A stretch of 64,000 bases of DNA from WSZJ01 sp964590435 (GTDB taxonomy: Bacteria; Planctomycetota; MHYJ01; WSZJ01): contig CAZPWT010000067.1 in assembly GCA_964590435.1 (NCBI GenBank), forward strand, positions 59,525 to 123,524. The letters are read 5' to 3'. The stretch's first letter is position 1, and each line of letters begins with the position of its first letter. A program made the position numbers and the translations under genes. Under the pieces are notes generated by a model. It made no database searches and was not told where the DNA came from. It saw only the letters and a program-made list of their open reading frames with translations. Shown piece after piece: positions 1-8,950 of this stretch.

Positions 1-1009
1 GGGTCTCATCTCCCGGGAACGTATTCCGCGCCGCGCACCGGAAAAACACCGTCCCGTTGTAGGTGACCAGGACCACGTTCGAAACCTGCGTTTCCTCGCT
101 GCTCCCCAGGTCATCCGACGCCCCGAGCGTCACCTGGGACAGCCGCGCGTCCTCCCCCGGGGGCAACGGCAGCTCGGGGCTGATGTCGGCCGCAAGATCG
201 AACGCCACCATGTGAAGCGTGGCGTCGTCGGGCCCTCCCGCGAAGTCGTTGTTCTCGCGCTGGGACCACACCACCGTGATCCCCGTGGTCGGGTCGCCGT
301 ACCGGTACCGATTCCCCGTCGGCGTCCACCGCGCTTCACCGCAGACCCCGTCACTCAGGATGGCGAAGGTCGTGACATCCTCCGCCGCTTCGTCCTCCAT
401 GTTCAGCCGGACCGCCACCTCCTGGAATCCGTACCGCTGTTCCGGCCGGTGGCGTTCGGAAGAGTCGAAGTAAGTCGCGAACAGGCACTGGTTGACCCCG
501 TCGGCGCCTGCACCGTCGGAGTCCACGTCCGGAGCGGCCCAGAAGATGATGGCGTCACCGTCACGGTCCTGCATGGCCTTGCTGTCGGACCCGGAGGTAT
601 TCAGGAACGCGTGGCAGACCCTGTTGACGTCGATCGGCCCCGGAAATCCGCCAAGGGCGACATCGACCGCGGCAAGCACCACGGGAGGCGTCCATGTTTC
701 GCCGTCGTAGAACTGGCAGAACGTGGTGAAGGCCGCGACGGAAGCGGTCGTGTAGCTCAGGAGCGCGGTCCCGCGATCGCCGTTGAATGTGATCTTCATG
801 TTCTGGAAGGACTGGTTCGATGGGCTCATCGCGCGCTTGTCGTCCGCGACGTTTCCGTTCTGCACAGGAGCGCCCGGGAAGTTGTCGGTGGTGAAGATGC
901 CGGGCTCGCTCCGGATCACGGTCTTCCGGATCGTCTTGCGGCAACCCTGCGCCGCGGAAACGTACAGGGCAACGGCCAGCAGCGCGCACAGGCGCCTTGA
1001 AAAGGGCAT
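1..1009 (-). CDS. Exported protein of unknown function, 3' end cut by window edge
   Basis: The reading frame stays open from the ATG at 1009-1007 to the left edge, giving 336 codons with no stop, so the C-terminus lies outside the window. GAGGAGG sits just upstream of the ATG. The N-terminus (MPFSRRLCALLAVALYV) is a signal peptide; it ends in SAAQGC, which resembles a weak lipobox, so a lipoprotein is possible. The rest alternates short beta-type stretches with Asp/Gly turns (for example GDAIIFWAAPDVDSDG and GITVVWSQREN), as in BNR or other beta-propeller proteins. No catalytic motif is visible and I do not recognise a family. Opposite-strand ORFs here are shadows. Confidence 0.8.
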   Translation of the reverse strand, partial: MPFSRRLCALLAVALYVSAAQGCRKTIRKTVIRSEPGIFTTDNFPGAPVQNGNVADDKRAMSPSNQSFQNMKITFNGDRGTALLSYTTASVAAFTTFCQFYDGETWTPPVVLAAVDVALGGFPGPIDVNRVCHAFLNTSGSDSKAMQDRDGDAIIFWAAPDVDSDGAGADGVNQCLFATYFDSSERHRPEQRYGFQEVAVRLNMEDEAAEDVTTFAILSDGVCGEARWTPTGNRYRYGDPTTGITVVWSQRENNDFAGGPDDATLHMVAFDLAADISPELPLPPGEDARLSQVTLGASDDLGSSEETQVSNVVLVTYNGTVFFRCAARNTFPGDET

Positions 1010-1351
1010 GCAACCTCCTCGTTGGCGAATAACGGGAATTGGCCGGGATGGGGCCGTTCCCTCGGTGGCCTTCACCCGGAGTGCCCGCGGAAGACCGCGG
1101 CTTGGATGAGAGATTACGGTCCGCGTGGCCGGAGGGACAAGAGCGATGACCGGAAGTGGCTCGTCCCTTCACCGGGAACGACCTCGCGCAAGAAGGAGTC
1201 CCCTTGGGCATCGGTCACGGATTTTGGAAAGGGCGCTGTGGCAGGAATGCGTCCGCCCTCCGGTCCGGGGGCTGAGGGCCACGAGCGATTCGCGGCTGGT
1301 TCCGAGACCGCGCTGAACCCCGGGGGCTCCCGCTCGTTCAAGTAAGCACGC
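1010..1351. other. Divergent intergenic region, nothing recognised
   Basis: This 342-bp gap separates the divergent starts at 1009 and 1352, so it must carry promoters for both. I see no convincing -35/-10 pair, no strong palindrome and no protein-like frame. Confidence 0.5.
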
Positions 1352-3358
1352 ATGCGCCTCCTATTCGCACTGGCCTTCGCCCTCCTGGCCCTGCCCTGCT
1401 TCGCGGACGACGCGGAAGTGGACGCGCTGGTGGATCGACTGGCGTCCGAGGACCCCGCCGAGCGGGACGCGGCCGAGGCCGGGCTGGCGAAAGCCGGGCC
1501 AGCGGCGGAAGCCCGGCTGCGGGAGCGGAAGAGGCAAGCCGATGCAGAGTCGCGAGCGAGAATCGCGCGCGTGCTGGCGGGCATCGAGGCGGGGAAGATC
1601 CGGGAAACCGACCTCGAGCCCATCCGCTTCGTCCGCGTGAATCACGGCTGCATCCGCGCGATCGCGTGGAGCCCGGACGGGAAGCGGCTGGTTTCAAGCG
1701 GAGGGGACGGCGACATCCGCGTGTGGGATGTCGAGACCGGAAAACAGGTCGGGCGGTTCCGGACCGAGGAACGCGACTACGGCAAGCGAGTCACCGCGCT
1801 GGCCTTCGGCCGGAACCCGGACCGGCTCTGGATCTCGTGCGGCCGGGTTGTGTGCTGGGACCTGGCGCTGGGAAAGGAGCTCCGGTCGTTCGAGGACGAA
1901 TGGGCCGGCGGCTTCCAGGTCGCCGACGGCGGCAGGAAGATCGCCTGGGCGGATGGCGGTGAGCTGTGCATGATGAACACGGAGTCGCTGGAGTTCGATC
2001 ACACGATCCGTGATGCCTATGCCTGGCGACTCGGAGCGTTCGCGCTGTCACCGGATCGCGGGCAGATCGCGCTGGCGGCAGGGTCGGGGCTCAATATCTT
2101 CGATCTCGCGACGGGGACTTGCCTCGAGGAGCATCCGCTTCGCAAGGTGGTCCTGAAGGGGTGGCCGTGGAAACTCGGCTGGCTGGCCGGGGGCGCGATC
2201 GTGATGGTCACCCAGAATGGCCTTGTCCAACGGGGAGGAGACGAGGACGCCTCCCTGTCCGGCGCTTCCCAGCTCGCCGTTGCGCCCGACGGGAGCAAGT
2301 TCGCCGTCGCCGGAGGCTGGGGTCAGGTCCGCGTGCTGGACGTGAACGGTAAGCGGCTGGCGACCTGGGCGACCGGGGAGAGCCTGCACGAGGCGATGGA
2401 GTGGAGCCCGGACGGGAAGTCGCTGGCGGCGGGGAACCAGGCCGGGAGGCTGGTCATCTGGACCGAGGGGCGCGCGGAACCGCTGGAACTCCCCGGGCAT
2501 GAGGCATCCCCCTCCTTCATCTCGTTTTCCGCGGACAGCACGATCGTGGCGGCGGGGATTGTGGAACTCACGACGGCCCGGGCGACGTTCGTGGACCTTG
2601 CCACGGGCGCGTCGGTGGACGTGGAGGGCGCTTCCCGCCTGCATCCGGGCCGCAGGGGAGCCGAGTTCTTGTCGCCCCGCTCCCGCGACATCGTCATCTG
2701 GGACGGCCGAACTGGCGCGAGCGAAGGCAAGCCGCCGGATTGGAGTCGCGCCGCGCATCGCATCATGGCGGTGGCGTCCCCGGACGGCACGTTGGCGTGG
2801 GCGCCCGGTTCCGGCTATCCGCTGTTGCCGCCGTTCTATTCGCTCACAGACGAGCCGGCGCCGACGGTGAAAGCTGAAGTGTGCGAGGACTACAGCTGGT
2901 TCGCGTCGTGGTCACCGGACTCGGAGTACGTCGCGGTCACAGGCCCCCGGTCGATCGCCGTCGTCCGGAGGGACGGGACCGTCACGCCGCTGGGCACCCG
3001 CGACGCCTGCGGCGGGCCGCCCTGCTGGTCGATTGACGGAAGCAAGCTCTACTGGAGCCACGGTCAGGAGACCTCCGTCTTCGACCGCCGGGACTTCGGC
3101 GAGCCCCTGGTCTTCCGCTGCGACGTCTCCCTCGTGGCCATCCTGGACGACCAGCGCGCGCTGGGCGTCCCGGAGCGGGACGAAGACCCTGAGAAGCGCG
3201 AGCTGGCGCTGGTCCACCTTCCGACCCTGCGCGTCGCCCGGACCTGGCCGTTGCCGGAGGAAGGACCGGTCGTGGTGTCGCCGGACCGGGAGAAAGTCGC
3301 GCTTCCGAGGGCGGGGGGGACGGAGATCCTGCGGATCGTGCGGCGGCTCGCGAAATAG
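1352..3358 (+). CDS. Exported WD40-repeat protein with HEAT-like N-terminus
   Basis: The 668-residue product starts with a signal peptide (MRLLFALAFALLALPCFA). Next comes a charged helical segment (about 20-80) with the pattern DPAERDAAEAGLAKAG, typical of a single HEAT-like pair. From about residue 90 there are repeated WD40-type blades, such as IRAIAWSPDGKRLVSSGGDG followed by IRVWD, and later MEWSPDGKSLAAGNQAG followed by LVIW. Such proteins are usually protein-interaction propellers; no enzyme motif is seen. It faces the STAS operon convergently, with a hairpin-rich gap between them. No strong ribosome-binding site precedes the ATG. An exported or periplasmic location is inferred from the signal peptide. 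Confidence 0.85.
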   Translation: MRLLFALAFALLALPCFADDAEVDALVDRLASEDPAERDAAEAGLAKAGPAAEARLRERKRQADAESRARIARVLAGIEAGKIRETDLEPIRFVRVNHGCIRAIAWSPDGKRLVSSGGDGDIRVWDVETGKQVGRFRTEERDYGKRVTALAFGRNPDRLWISCGRVVCWDLALGKELRSFEDEWAGGFQVADGGRKIAWADGGELCMMNTESLEFDHTIRDAYAWRLGAFALSPDRGQIALAAGSGLNIFDLATGTCLEEHPLRKVVLKGWPWKLGWLAGGAIVMVTQNGLVQRGGDEDASLSGASQLAVAPDGSKFAVAGGWGQVRVLDVNGKRLATWATGESLHEAMEWSPDGKSLAAGNQAGRLVIWTEGRAEPLELPGHEASPSFISFSADSTIVAAGIVELTTARATFVDLATGASVDVEGASRLHPGRRGAEFLSPRSRDIVIWDGRTGASEGKPPDWSRAAHRIMAVASPDGTLAWAPGSGYPLLPPFYSLTDEPAPTVKAEVCEDYSWFASWSPDSEYVAVTGPRSIAVVRRDGTVTPLGTRDACGGPPCWSIDGSKLYWSHGQETSVFDRRDFGEPLVFRCDVSLVAILDDQRALGVPERDEDPEKRELALVHLPTLRVARTWPLPEEGPVVVSPDREKVALPRAGGTEILRIVRRLAK

Positions 3359-3387
3359 CGTCTACGCGGCTTGGCAGAGGAACAGGT

Positions 3388-3477
3388 CGTATCAGCGGCC
3401 TTTTCAGTTTATCTGCGTCCGCCGTTCTGCCGTTGTTCGTCGAAGGAACGGCGGACGCTGAAACGGCCGCTGATACG
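3388..3477. repeat. Imperfect inverted repeat (TATCAGC/TATCTGC-type hairpin)
   Basis: CGTATCAGCGGCC at the left edge is mirrored by GGCCGCTGATACG at the right edge. Inside, TTTCAG and CGTCCGCCGTTC are also mirrored, separated by an unpaired TTTATCTG insertion. The element lies between convergent genes. A longer relative with similar TATCTGC arms is at 55478-55616. It has no U-tract, so it is not a simple terminator. Confidence 0.75.
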
Positions 3478-3533
3478 GCTGGAATGAAACGCCCAACCGA
3501 ACTCCACGGGCGATCCCCCACCCGGAAACAGCA

Positions 3534-3559
3534 CCGCCCGGGGGATCATCCCCGGGCGG
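3534..3559. terminator. GC-rich hairpin between convergent genes, terminator-like
   Basis: CCGCCCGGGG and CCCCGGGCGG form a perfect 10-bp stem around a six-base GATCAT loop region. It lies 27 bp past the stop of the STAS gene and after the WD40 gene. There is only a short T-rich stretch on either side, so bidirectional termination is plausible but not certain. Confidence 0.6.
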
Positions 3560-3585
3560 ATTCGGTTTCGTTCACCGGCGGTCGG

Positions 3586-3933
3586 CTACGCGAACAGCTT
3601 CTGCGCCCCCTCGACGTCGTTCGAGAACGGGAAGATCTGGGACAGCCCGAGCAGGTCGAAGACTTCCTTCACGTTCGGGCTCGGCTTCATCAGGACGATG
3701 TTCCCGTCGTTCTCCTGCGCGGTGCCGATGGCGCCGATGAAGACGCCGGCGCCGGCGCTGGAGATGTAGTCGAGCTTCGACAGGTCGACCACGAGGCGGT
3801 ACGTCCCGCCGTCAAAGAGGTCGTTGATCGTCTTCTCCATCTCTTCGAACGTGTGGGCGTCCAGGAAGCCCTGCACGGCGATGAAGGTGACGTTGTTCGT
3901 CAGTTTTTTGGTCGTGATGTGGAACTCGGCCAT
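3586..3933 (-). CDS. STAS-domain anti-anti-sigma factor-like protein
   Basis: The 115-residue protein is a single STAS domain of normal length. The phospho-acceptor segment DLSKLDYISSAGAGVF carries the Ser that RsbW-type kinases phosphorylate in SpoIIAA/RsbV proteins. In this family the dephosphorylated form binds the kinase and releases its target. It is the last gene of a four-gene minus-strand operon: diguanylate cyclase, PP2C phosphatase, RsbW-like kinase, STAS. The kinase and the phosphatase acting on this Ser are therefore probably its neighbours. No sigma factor is encoded beside it, so the final target is unknown. Confidence 0.93.
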   Translation of the reverse strand: MAEFHITTKKLTNNVTFIAVQGFLDAHTFEEMEKTINDLFDGGTYRLVVDLSKLDYISSAGAGVFIGAIGTAQENDGNIVLMKPSPNVKEVFDLLGLSQIFPFSNDVEGAQKLFA

Positions 3934-3990
3934 CGGGTGCCTCGATTTGGTCCGGGATTCTAGCGATCCGCCCGGGTTGTCTCAACGGTG

Positions 3991-4437
3991 TTAGGTGTGG
4001 GGGGTCTTGGGCTTTCCGCCGACGTACTTGACGAGCACCAGCTCGTTCTGGATTCCCTCGCGGAACGTGTACCGCACCTCGTCCATGATGAGGCGCATCA
4101 GGTAGATCCCCAGCCCCTTCTTCTTCTTCATCTTGACGTGCCCCTCGATGCTCGGCGTCTCGATCGCCTCCGGGCTGAACTGCTGGCCCGAGTCGCGGAT
4201 CGTGACCATGAACTTCTGGGGGTCCGCCATGCACTCGACGTCGATCGTCCCCTCGCGCTGGTTCTCGTAGGCGTGCTCGATGATGTTCGCCACGGCCTCG
4301 TCGACGGCGAGGATGATCTTGTTCTCGTCCTCACGCGACAGCGCCGACTGGCGGATCATGCGTGACATGAACTCGCGCACGAAACCCAGGAACTTGGTGT
4401 CGTTGGTGATGACGATCCGGTCGTGCACTTCACCCAT
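3991..4437 (-). CDS. RsbW/SpoIIAB-like ATP-binding serine kinase (anti-sigma factor type)
   Basis: 148 residues forming one GHKL (HATPase_c_2) domain. The N box DEAVANIIEHAYEN, the G1 box IRDSGQQFSPE and the G2 region KKKKGLGIYLMRLIMDEV are all visible. Such proteins phosphorylate a STAS antagonist and sequester a partner. I chose the ATG at 4437 because CCAGGAGA lies upstream; longer in-frame extensions have no protein-like character. It sits between the phosphatase and STAS genes, which fits partner switching. Confidence 0.92.
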   Translation of the reverse strand: MGEVHDRIVITNDTKFLGFVREFMSRMIRQSALSREDENKIILAVDEAVANIIEHAYENQREGTIDVECMADPQKFMVTIRDSGQQFSPEAIETPSIEGHVKMKKKKGLGIYLMRLIMDEVRYTFREGIQNELVLVKYVGGKPKTPHT

Positions 4438-4460
4438 CCGCGCGTCTCCTGGTGAATCCC

Positions 4461-6326
4461 CTAGGCTAGAACCCGAACCGTCACAAGCGTGATGTCGTCG
4501 TGCTGCGGCGAATCGCCCTTGTGGTCGTCCAGCGCCTTCACGATGGTGTTGATGAACACGTTCGAGTCCTTGTCGGCGAGCGTCTGGACCATCTTGTAGA
4601 AGCGCTCGTCGCCGAATTCCACGTTCTTCGCATTCATGGCCTCGACGACGCCGTCCGTGTAGAGGACGAAGCGGTCGCCGGGGGCGTACGGGATGGACTG
4701 TTCCTTGATGGTGCGCTCGAAGATCGGGCCCTTGTCGAAGCCGAGGGCGATGCCGTTGGGGTTGATGAGCTCGTACTTCCCGGTGGCCTTGCGGAAGACG
4801 ACCATCGGGTTGTGCCCGGCGCTGGAGACGAGCATCGTGTTCTTCGAGACGTCGATGAGCGCGTAGAGGCACGTCACGAACATCCCGCGGCGGATGTCGC
4901 GGGCGAGGATACGGTTCGTCTTGATGAGCGTGTCGGCCGTGGAGAGGTTGCGCTCCGCTTCCATGCGGATCAGCGAACGGGCCATCGTCATCACCATCGA
5001 GCCCGGGATGCCCTTGCCGGACACGTCGGCCACGATGACGCCGAGGTGGTTCTGGTCGATCTGGATGAAGTCGTAGTAGTCGCCGCCGACTTCCTTGGAC
5101 GGACGGTAGTAGGCGCCGATCTCGAACTTCGGGATCTTGGGAATGCGCTTGGGGAGCAGGTTCGACTGGATGTCGACGGCGATGTTCAACTCGTGCTCCA
5201 GCGCCTTGGTCTCGAGCTCGGCCGCGTGCGCCGCCGACAGGCTCTTGGTCATGAGGTTGAACGTCCGCGCGAGGTAGCCGACCTCGTCCGTCGACTTCGG
5301 CTTCGTCTCGTGCTCCAGGTCGCCCTGCGACACGATCTGGATGTCGCTGATCAGCGTCTTCAGCGGCTTCGTGACGATCGTCGACAGGTAGAACCCGATG
5401 CCGGCGCCGATCGCGATGGCGAGGAAGAGCGGCAGCATCATGGCGGTCAGGATGTTCGACTTGGCCGAGTCGATCTTCGCGGCCTTGAGGTAGACCTGCA
5501 CCGTGCCGCGCTCGATCCCGTTCTCGTCCAGCACCGGCTTCTTGAACGCCCGCGCCCGGAACGTCCCGGTCCCGCCCTGGTATACGCCTTCCTGGATATC
5601 GACGTCCCCGACCTTCGACCGTGCCGTCAGGTTCCCCAGCCCGACCGTCTCGGACCTCATCTGCGCAATCGAGTCGCGCCCGTTCGGAAGCAGCACGATG
5701 ATGTTAATGATCTCGGGCGCCCCCAGCTCCATCTTCTCATTGCCGATCAGCCCCAGCGGGTTCATCGACGACTCGTAGATCGCCGTCAGCATCTTCCGCA
5801 CTTCGTTGTCGAGCTGCTCGTACGCCTGCTTGTTCGCCGGGTCAATCAGCCGCGCTTCACGGTCCAGGTTGTCCTTCACCGTCTGGAACGGGTCCTTCCC
5901 GTCCGTCAGCATGTGGCGCTTGATCAGCGGGTAGGCCTGCGCCGCCACCACCTTCGTGAGCCGGACGCCCGCTTCGTCGATTTCCTGGTCCATTTCCTTC
6001 GCGACGGCGTAGTACCCGCCGAGGACGAGGAAGGAACTGGCGATGGCGACGGTGAGGGCGATGAAGAGCGCGAACTTGGCGCCGAGGCCCATGCCGCCGA
6101 GGGAGCCTGCACCGCCGCCGGCCGTGCGCGCGACGCCTCCCCCGGCGCTGCCGGGAGCCCTGCCGGTGCCGCCCGCGGGGGTTTCCGCCCGCCGCAGCGT
6201 GCTCGACTCCGAGGGAGGAGGCGATCCGCCGGGGGCCGGTCGCACCGCCCGGTGCGCTCCCGTCCCCCCCATGCGCGCGCCGCCTGCGCCTGCCGCCCCG
6301 GGCCGCCGTCCTGTGCTCCGCTCCAT
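4461..6326 (-). CDS. Membrane PP2C/SpoIIE-type phosphatase with HAMP domain
   Basis: 621 residues. A long Pro/Gly/Ala-rich cytoplasmic segment (about 1-80) precedes a first membrane helix (about 85-107). A periplasmic sensor region follows (about 110-290), then a second helix (about 292-315), a HAMP region, and a C-terminal SpoIIE/PP2C domain (about 395-620). The phosphatase shows EVGGDYYDF, VIVADVSGKGIPGSMVMTMA, SSAGHNPMVVF, FVLYTDGVVEAMN and DDITLVTV, the metal-binding Asp signatures of the family. It probably dephosphorylates the STAS protein two genes downstream in response to an external signal. Its ATG directly follows the TAA of the preceding gene, so translation is likely coupled. Confidence 0.93.
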   Translation of the reverse strand: MERSTGRRPGAAGAGGARMGGTGAHRAVRPAPGGSPPPSESSTLRRAETPAGGTGRAPGSAGGGVARTAGGGAGSLGGMGLGAKFALFIALTVAIASSFLVLGGYYAVAKEMDQEIDEAGVRLTKVVAAQAYPLIKRHMLTDGKDPFQTVKDNLDREARLIDPANKQAYEQLDNEVRKMLTAIYESSMNPLGLIGNEKMELGAPEIINIIVLLPNGRDSIAQMRSETVGLGNLTARSKVGDVDIQEGVYQGGTGTFRARAFKKPVLDENGIERGTVQVYLKAAKIDSAKSNILTAMMLPLFLAIAIGAGIGFYLSTIVTKPLKTLISDIQIVSQGDLEHETKPKSTDEVGYLARTFNLMTKSLSAAHAAELETKALEHELNIAVDIQSNLLPKRIPKIPKFEIGAYYRPSKEVGGDYYDFIQIDQNHLGVIVADVSGKGIPGSMVMTMARSLIRMEAERNLSTADTLIKTNRILARDIRRGMFVTCLYALIDVSKNTMLVSSAGHNPMVVFRKATGKYELINPNGIALGFDKGPIFERTIKEQSIPYAPGDRFVLYTDGVVEAMNAKNVEFGDERFYKMVQTLADKDSNVFINTIVKALDDHKGDSPQHDDITLVTVRVLA

Positions 6327-7460
6327 TTACGCGTGCTCCCGCCCCGAGGCCGCCACCACCTGGTTCCGTCCACGCTCCTTCGCGGCGTACAACGCCTTGT
6401 CCGCCGCCGCGACGAGCCCTCGCAGATCCCCCGCATCGTTCGGATACGTCGCCACCCCGAACGACGCCGTCACCGAAAACGCCTTCCCCCCCATCTCCGC
6501 CTTCTCCCCCGCGATCCGCAGCCGCAACCGCTCCGCCATCCGGATCGCCTCCTCCTTGTTCGTCTCGGGGGCAATCATCGCAAATTCCTCCCCGCCGTAG
6601 CGAGAGACCACGTCGGATTTCCGCACCGTCTGCCGAAGCGCCCGCGCCACCACCTTCAGCACCGCGTCGCCCCCCAGGTGCCCGTGCGTGTCGTTCACCC
6701 TCTTGAAGTGGTCGATGTCCATCATCACCAGCGACACGAACCGCACTTCGTCCGAATGATGCTGCCCGCCGTACCGCTCCGCACGCGAAATCTCCGACTC
6801 CATCGCCAGGTCGAAATGCCCCCGGCTGTACACCTGGGTCAGGCTGTCCACGATCGCCTTCCGGTGCAGCTCCGCGTTGTGGAGCGAGATCGCGATGATG
6901 CTCCCCAGCAGCCCGAACATCTGCAGGTCGTCCGCCGCGAACGGCGTCTTCACCAGCCGCCGGCCGATCGCCAGCACGCCTTTCAGTTCCGCCTTCCCGT
7001 CGGCGAACCGGAGAAGCGGCGCGACGGTCTCCAGGTCGAGCGCCTTGAGCTGCGCCGCCTCGGGAAGGTTCGCGACGGGATCGCCTGCCAGCGGCACCGC
7101 CCCCCGCGCCCGCGCCAGCGCCTTCGCAAACTCCCCGTCCCGCGGGCACTCGAACACCGTCTTCCCGCGCTCGTTCAGCACGAACCGCCGCGCTTCCCCG
7201 TCCATCGCTTCCCGCAGCACGTGCGCCTTGGTCACCCCGAACTGCCCGCGCACCGCGTTGCAGATGTAGATCGGGTAAGCCTCGATCCCCCGCGGGTCCA
7301 GCGACCGCTCGTTGATCGCGTTGGCCATCTCCAGGAGCGTCTTGAAGTCCAGCTCCTGCTTGCGCACGAGCGTCTCGAGGCGATGGTTCTCCGCCCGCAG
7401 CGACTCCGCATCGGCGGCCGCCCGATCGCGCGCAACGTCCCCCATCGCGAGATCCCCCAT
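6327..7460 (-). CDS. GAF-GGDEF diguanylate cyclase
   Basis: 377 residues. A short N-terminal coiled coil (about 10-45) leads to a GAF-like sensor (about 45-205) and a GGDEF domain (about 210-370). The active-site loop reads RYGGEEFA. RKSD lies five residues before it, matching an RxxD inhibitory site, so product inhibition by cyclic di-GMP is likely. MMDIDHFKRVNDTHGHLGGD gives the metal- and GTP-binding residues. It is the first gene of the partner-switching operon, linking cyclic di-GMP synthesis with the phosphatase/kinase/STAS module. No membrane segment is present. Confidence 0.93.
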   Translation of the reverse strand: MGDLAMGDVARDRAAADAESLRAENHRLETLVRKQELDFKTLLEMANAINERSLDPRGIEAYPIYICNAVRGQFGVTKAHVLREAMDGEARRFVLNERGKTVFECPRDGEFAKALARARGAVPLAGDPVANLPEAAQLKALDLETVAPLLRFADGKAELKGVLAIGRRLVKTPFAADDLQMFGLLGSIIAISLHNAELHRKAIVDSLTQVYSRGHFDLAMESEISRAERYGGQHHSDEVRFVSLVMMDIDHFKRVNDTHGHLGGDAVLKVVARALRQTVRKSDVVSRYGGEEFAMIAPETNKEEAIRMAERLRLRIAGEKAEMGGKAFSVTASFGVATYPNDAGDLRGLVAAADKALYAAKERGRNQVVAASGREHA

Positions 7461-7970
7461 GTGAGAAAGGGGATTCTATCGGAAGGGCGGGAGGGGAAGC
7501 AACGCAAGGACGTCGGATTTCGGGCTGGTGGGCGAACGTTCTACGAACCTCGGCTGAAGGGAGTATTGACTCGCAGGTCGAATTACGCGCATTCGGGTCG
7601 GCGTCGGCACCCACAAATCCTGAACAGACCCCTAAAACGCCGGGAGTTCGGCACGCTGCTTCCGAAGGTGCCTCCCTGTCGCTCCGTACCAGCTCCGTGT
7701 CGGCCGCCTCCTCGAACGGCCCGCCACCGACATCCGCATTCATCACCATCCAGGGCCCTACCCGACGCATCTCATCAAGTGGGGGATGGCAGAAACGAGG
7801 TTTGAGAGTGGATCAGCAATATCGGTGGTGCAAATGGCGCGGCGATCGACGGCCCCGCACCGGAGAGTCTCGGGCATCTGGAAAGGCCAGCGACAAAAGC
7901 ACGAATTACCCCGCCGCTACTCTCACGAACTACTGAAGCGCCCCGAAATCCAGGGCCGCCACAGGCTTGG
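7461..7970. other. 510-bp gap, nothing recognised
   Basis: Frames on both strands are open in places but read as Arg/Pro/Ser-rich shadow sequence. Codon pattern and composition shift here towards lower GC, marking the boundary with the accessory block that follows. I see no RNA gene, clear promoter or inverted repeat. Confidence 0.4.
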
Positions 7971-8750
7971 CTATTCGTCGCAATGAGAAAGCCACAATGA
8001 CCATTCGACAAACGACCGGAATGACTTGCCACTGATTCGCTGCAAGGCCTTATGCGCGCGAGATCGCTGCGAGGCAGAGGGAGCTTGTCTGAGACCGGTA
8101 CACGGCTCTGGTTCTAAGAACAGGATTAGGCTCCCGGAGTCCTGTTTCCCCCCCAACCAGACAACAAGAATGGATTCGTCGAGCCGAACATCTAGGAACA
8201 ACTCTGCCTGAATCGCTGTTGCCAACATGCGTCTAGCTTTCTCCGTTTCTGGGATCTCCGCGCGACTTGCTTTAGCCATTGTGCCAAGCTGGGACAAGGA
8301 CTCGTCCGATTCGCGACACAACAGGAGATCCGGATCGACGCGCGCTTTTATGCTAGCCACGAGGATTAGCGTCTGCAGGGCCGTCGTTCTCATTTCTAGG
8401 TCTTGTTTCCCGAGCCCACGCTCGACGCATCGGAGCGACTCCTCCGTGAGACCAAATCGCGCAACGTAGGCGACTAGCAGGGTCAGCCCCGAGAGGACTT
8501 CAGTCTTCATTCTTGACGAAACCATTGCATCGATGCGCGCGATGAGCTCCTGGCCATTCCGAGACACTATGTGCTTCGCTTCATCCAAACGGATCCCCTG
8601 CTCTCGCAACTGAGTATCGGAAACCTCGCGATTGTCCAAAGGGGGGCGCGGGTCAACACCGCCTGCATCAATTGACTTGCTTCGCATCGCAATCGACACT
8701 GCTAGAATAGCCAATGAAGTGACCGCAAGGGCTACGAATACACGAGTCAT
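7971..8750 (-). CDS. Membrane-anchored hypothetical protein
   Basis: 259 residues beginning with one hydrophobic helix (FVALAVTSLAILAVSIAM), which acts as a signal anchor or signal peptide. The rest is mainly helical, with possible HEAT-like pairs around 85-150 (SLRCVERGLGKQDLEMRTTA). Near the C-terminus ESILVVWLGG resembles a beta strand. Lower GC and mixed third positions set it apart from the first 7 kb and suggest acquisition or relaxed selection. I do not recognise a family. Confidence 0.7.
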   Translation of the reverse strand: MTRVFVALAVTSLAILAVSIAMRSKSIDAGGVDPRPPLDNREVSDTQLREQGIRLDEAKHIVSRNGQELIARIDAMVSSRMKTEVLSGLTLLVAYVARFGLTEESLRCVERGLGKQDLEMRTTALQTLILVASIKARVDPDLLLCRESDESLSQLGTMAKASRAEIPETEKARRMLATAIQAELFLDVRLDESILVVWLGGKQDSGSLILFLEPEPCTGLRQAPSASQRSRAHKALQRISGKSFRSFVEWSLWLSHCDE

Positions 8751-8950
8751 GCCTTAACTCCCTAGCTCAGAATTAATTCCGAGCCACGAGGATACCACTA
8801 CCCGTTGCGAAAAGCTATAACCACTCGCTTTAGACTTCAAGCTTCAGAACGCCGCCAGATGAACAAGTGCTCCGCAAAACTGGCTGCAGCATTTCGCAAT
8901 TCCCCGTCTGCTCGGCGTGGACTGAACCAACATTCGCCTGCTGCCTGCGG

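Noticed and set aside
4500..7805. A 1101-residue plus-strand open frame opposite the partner-switching operon
   Set aside because: Arg/His/Val-rich shadow of the well-supported minus-strand genes, produced by high-GC codon use.
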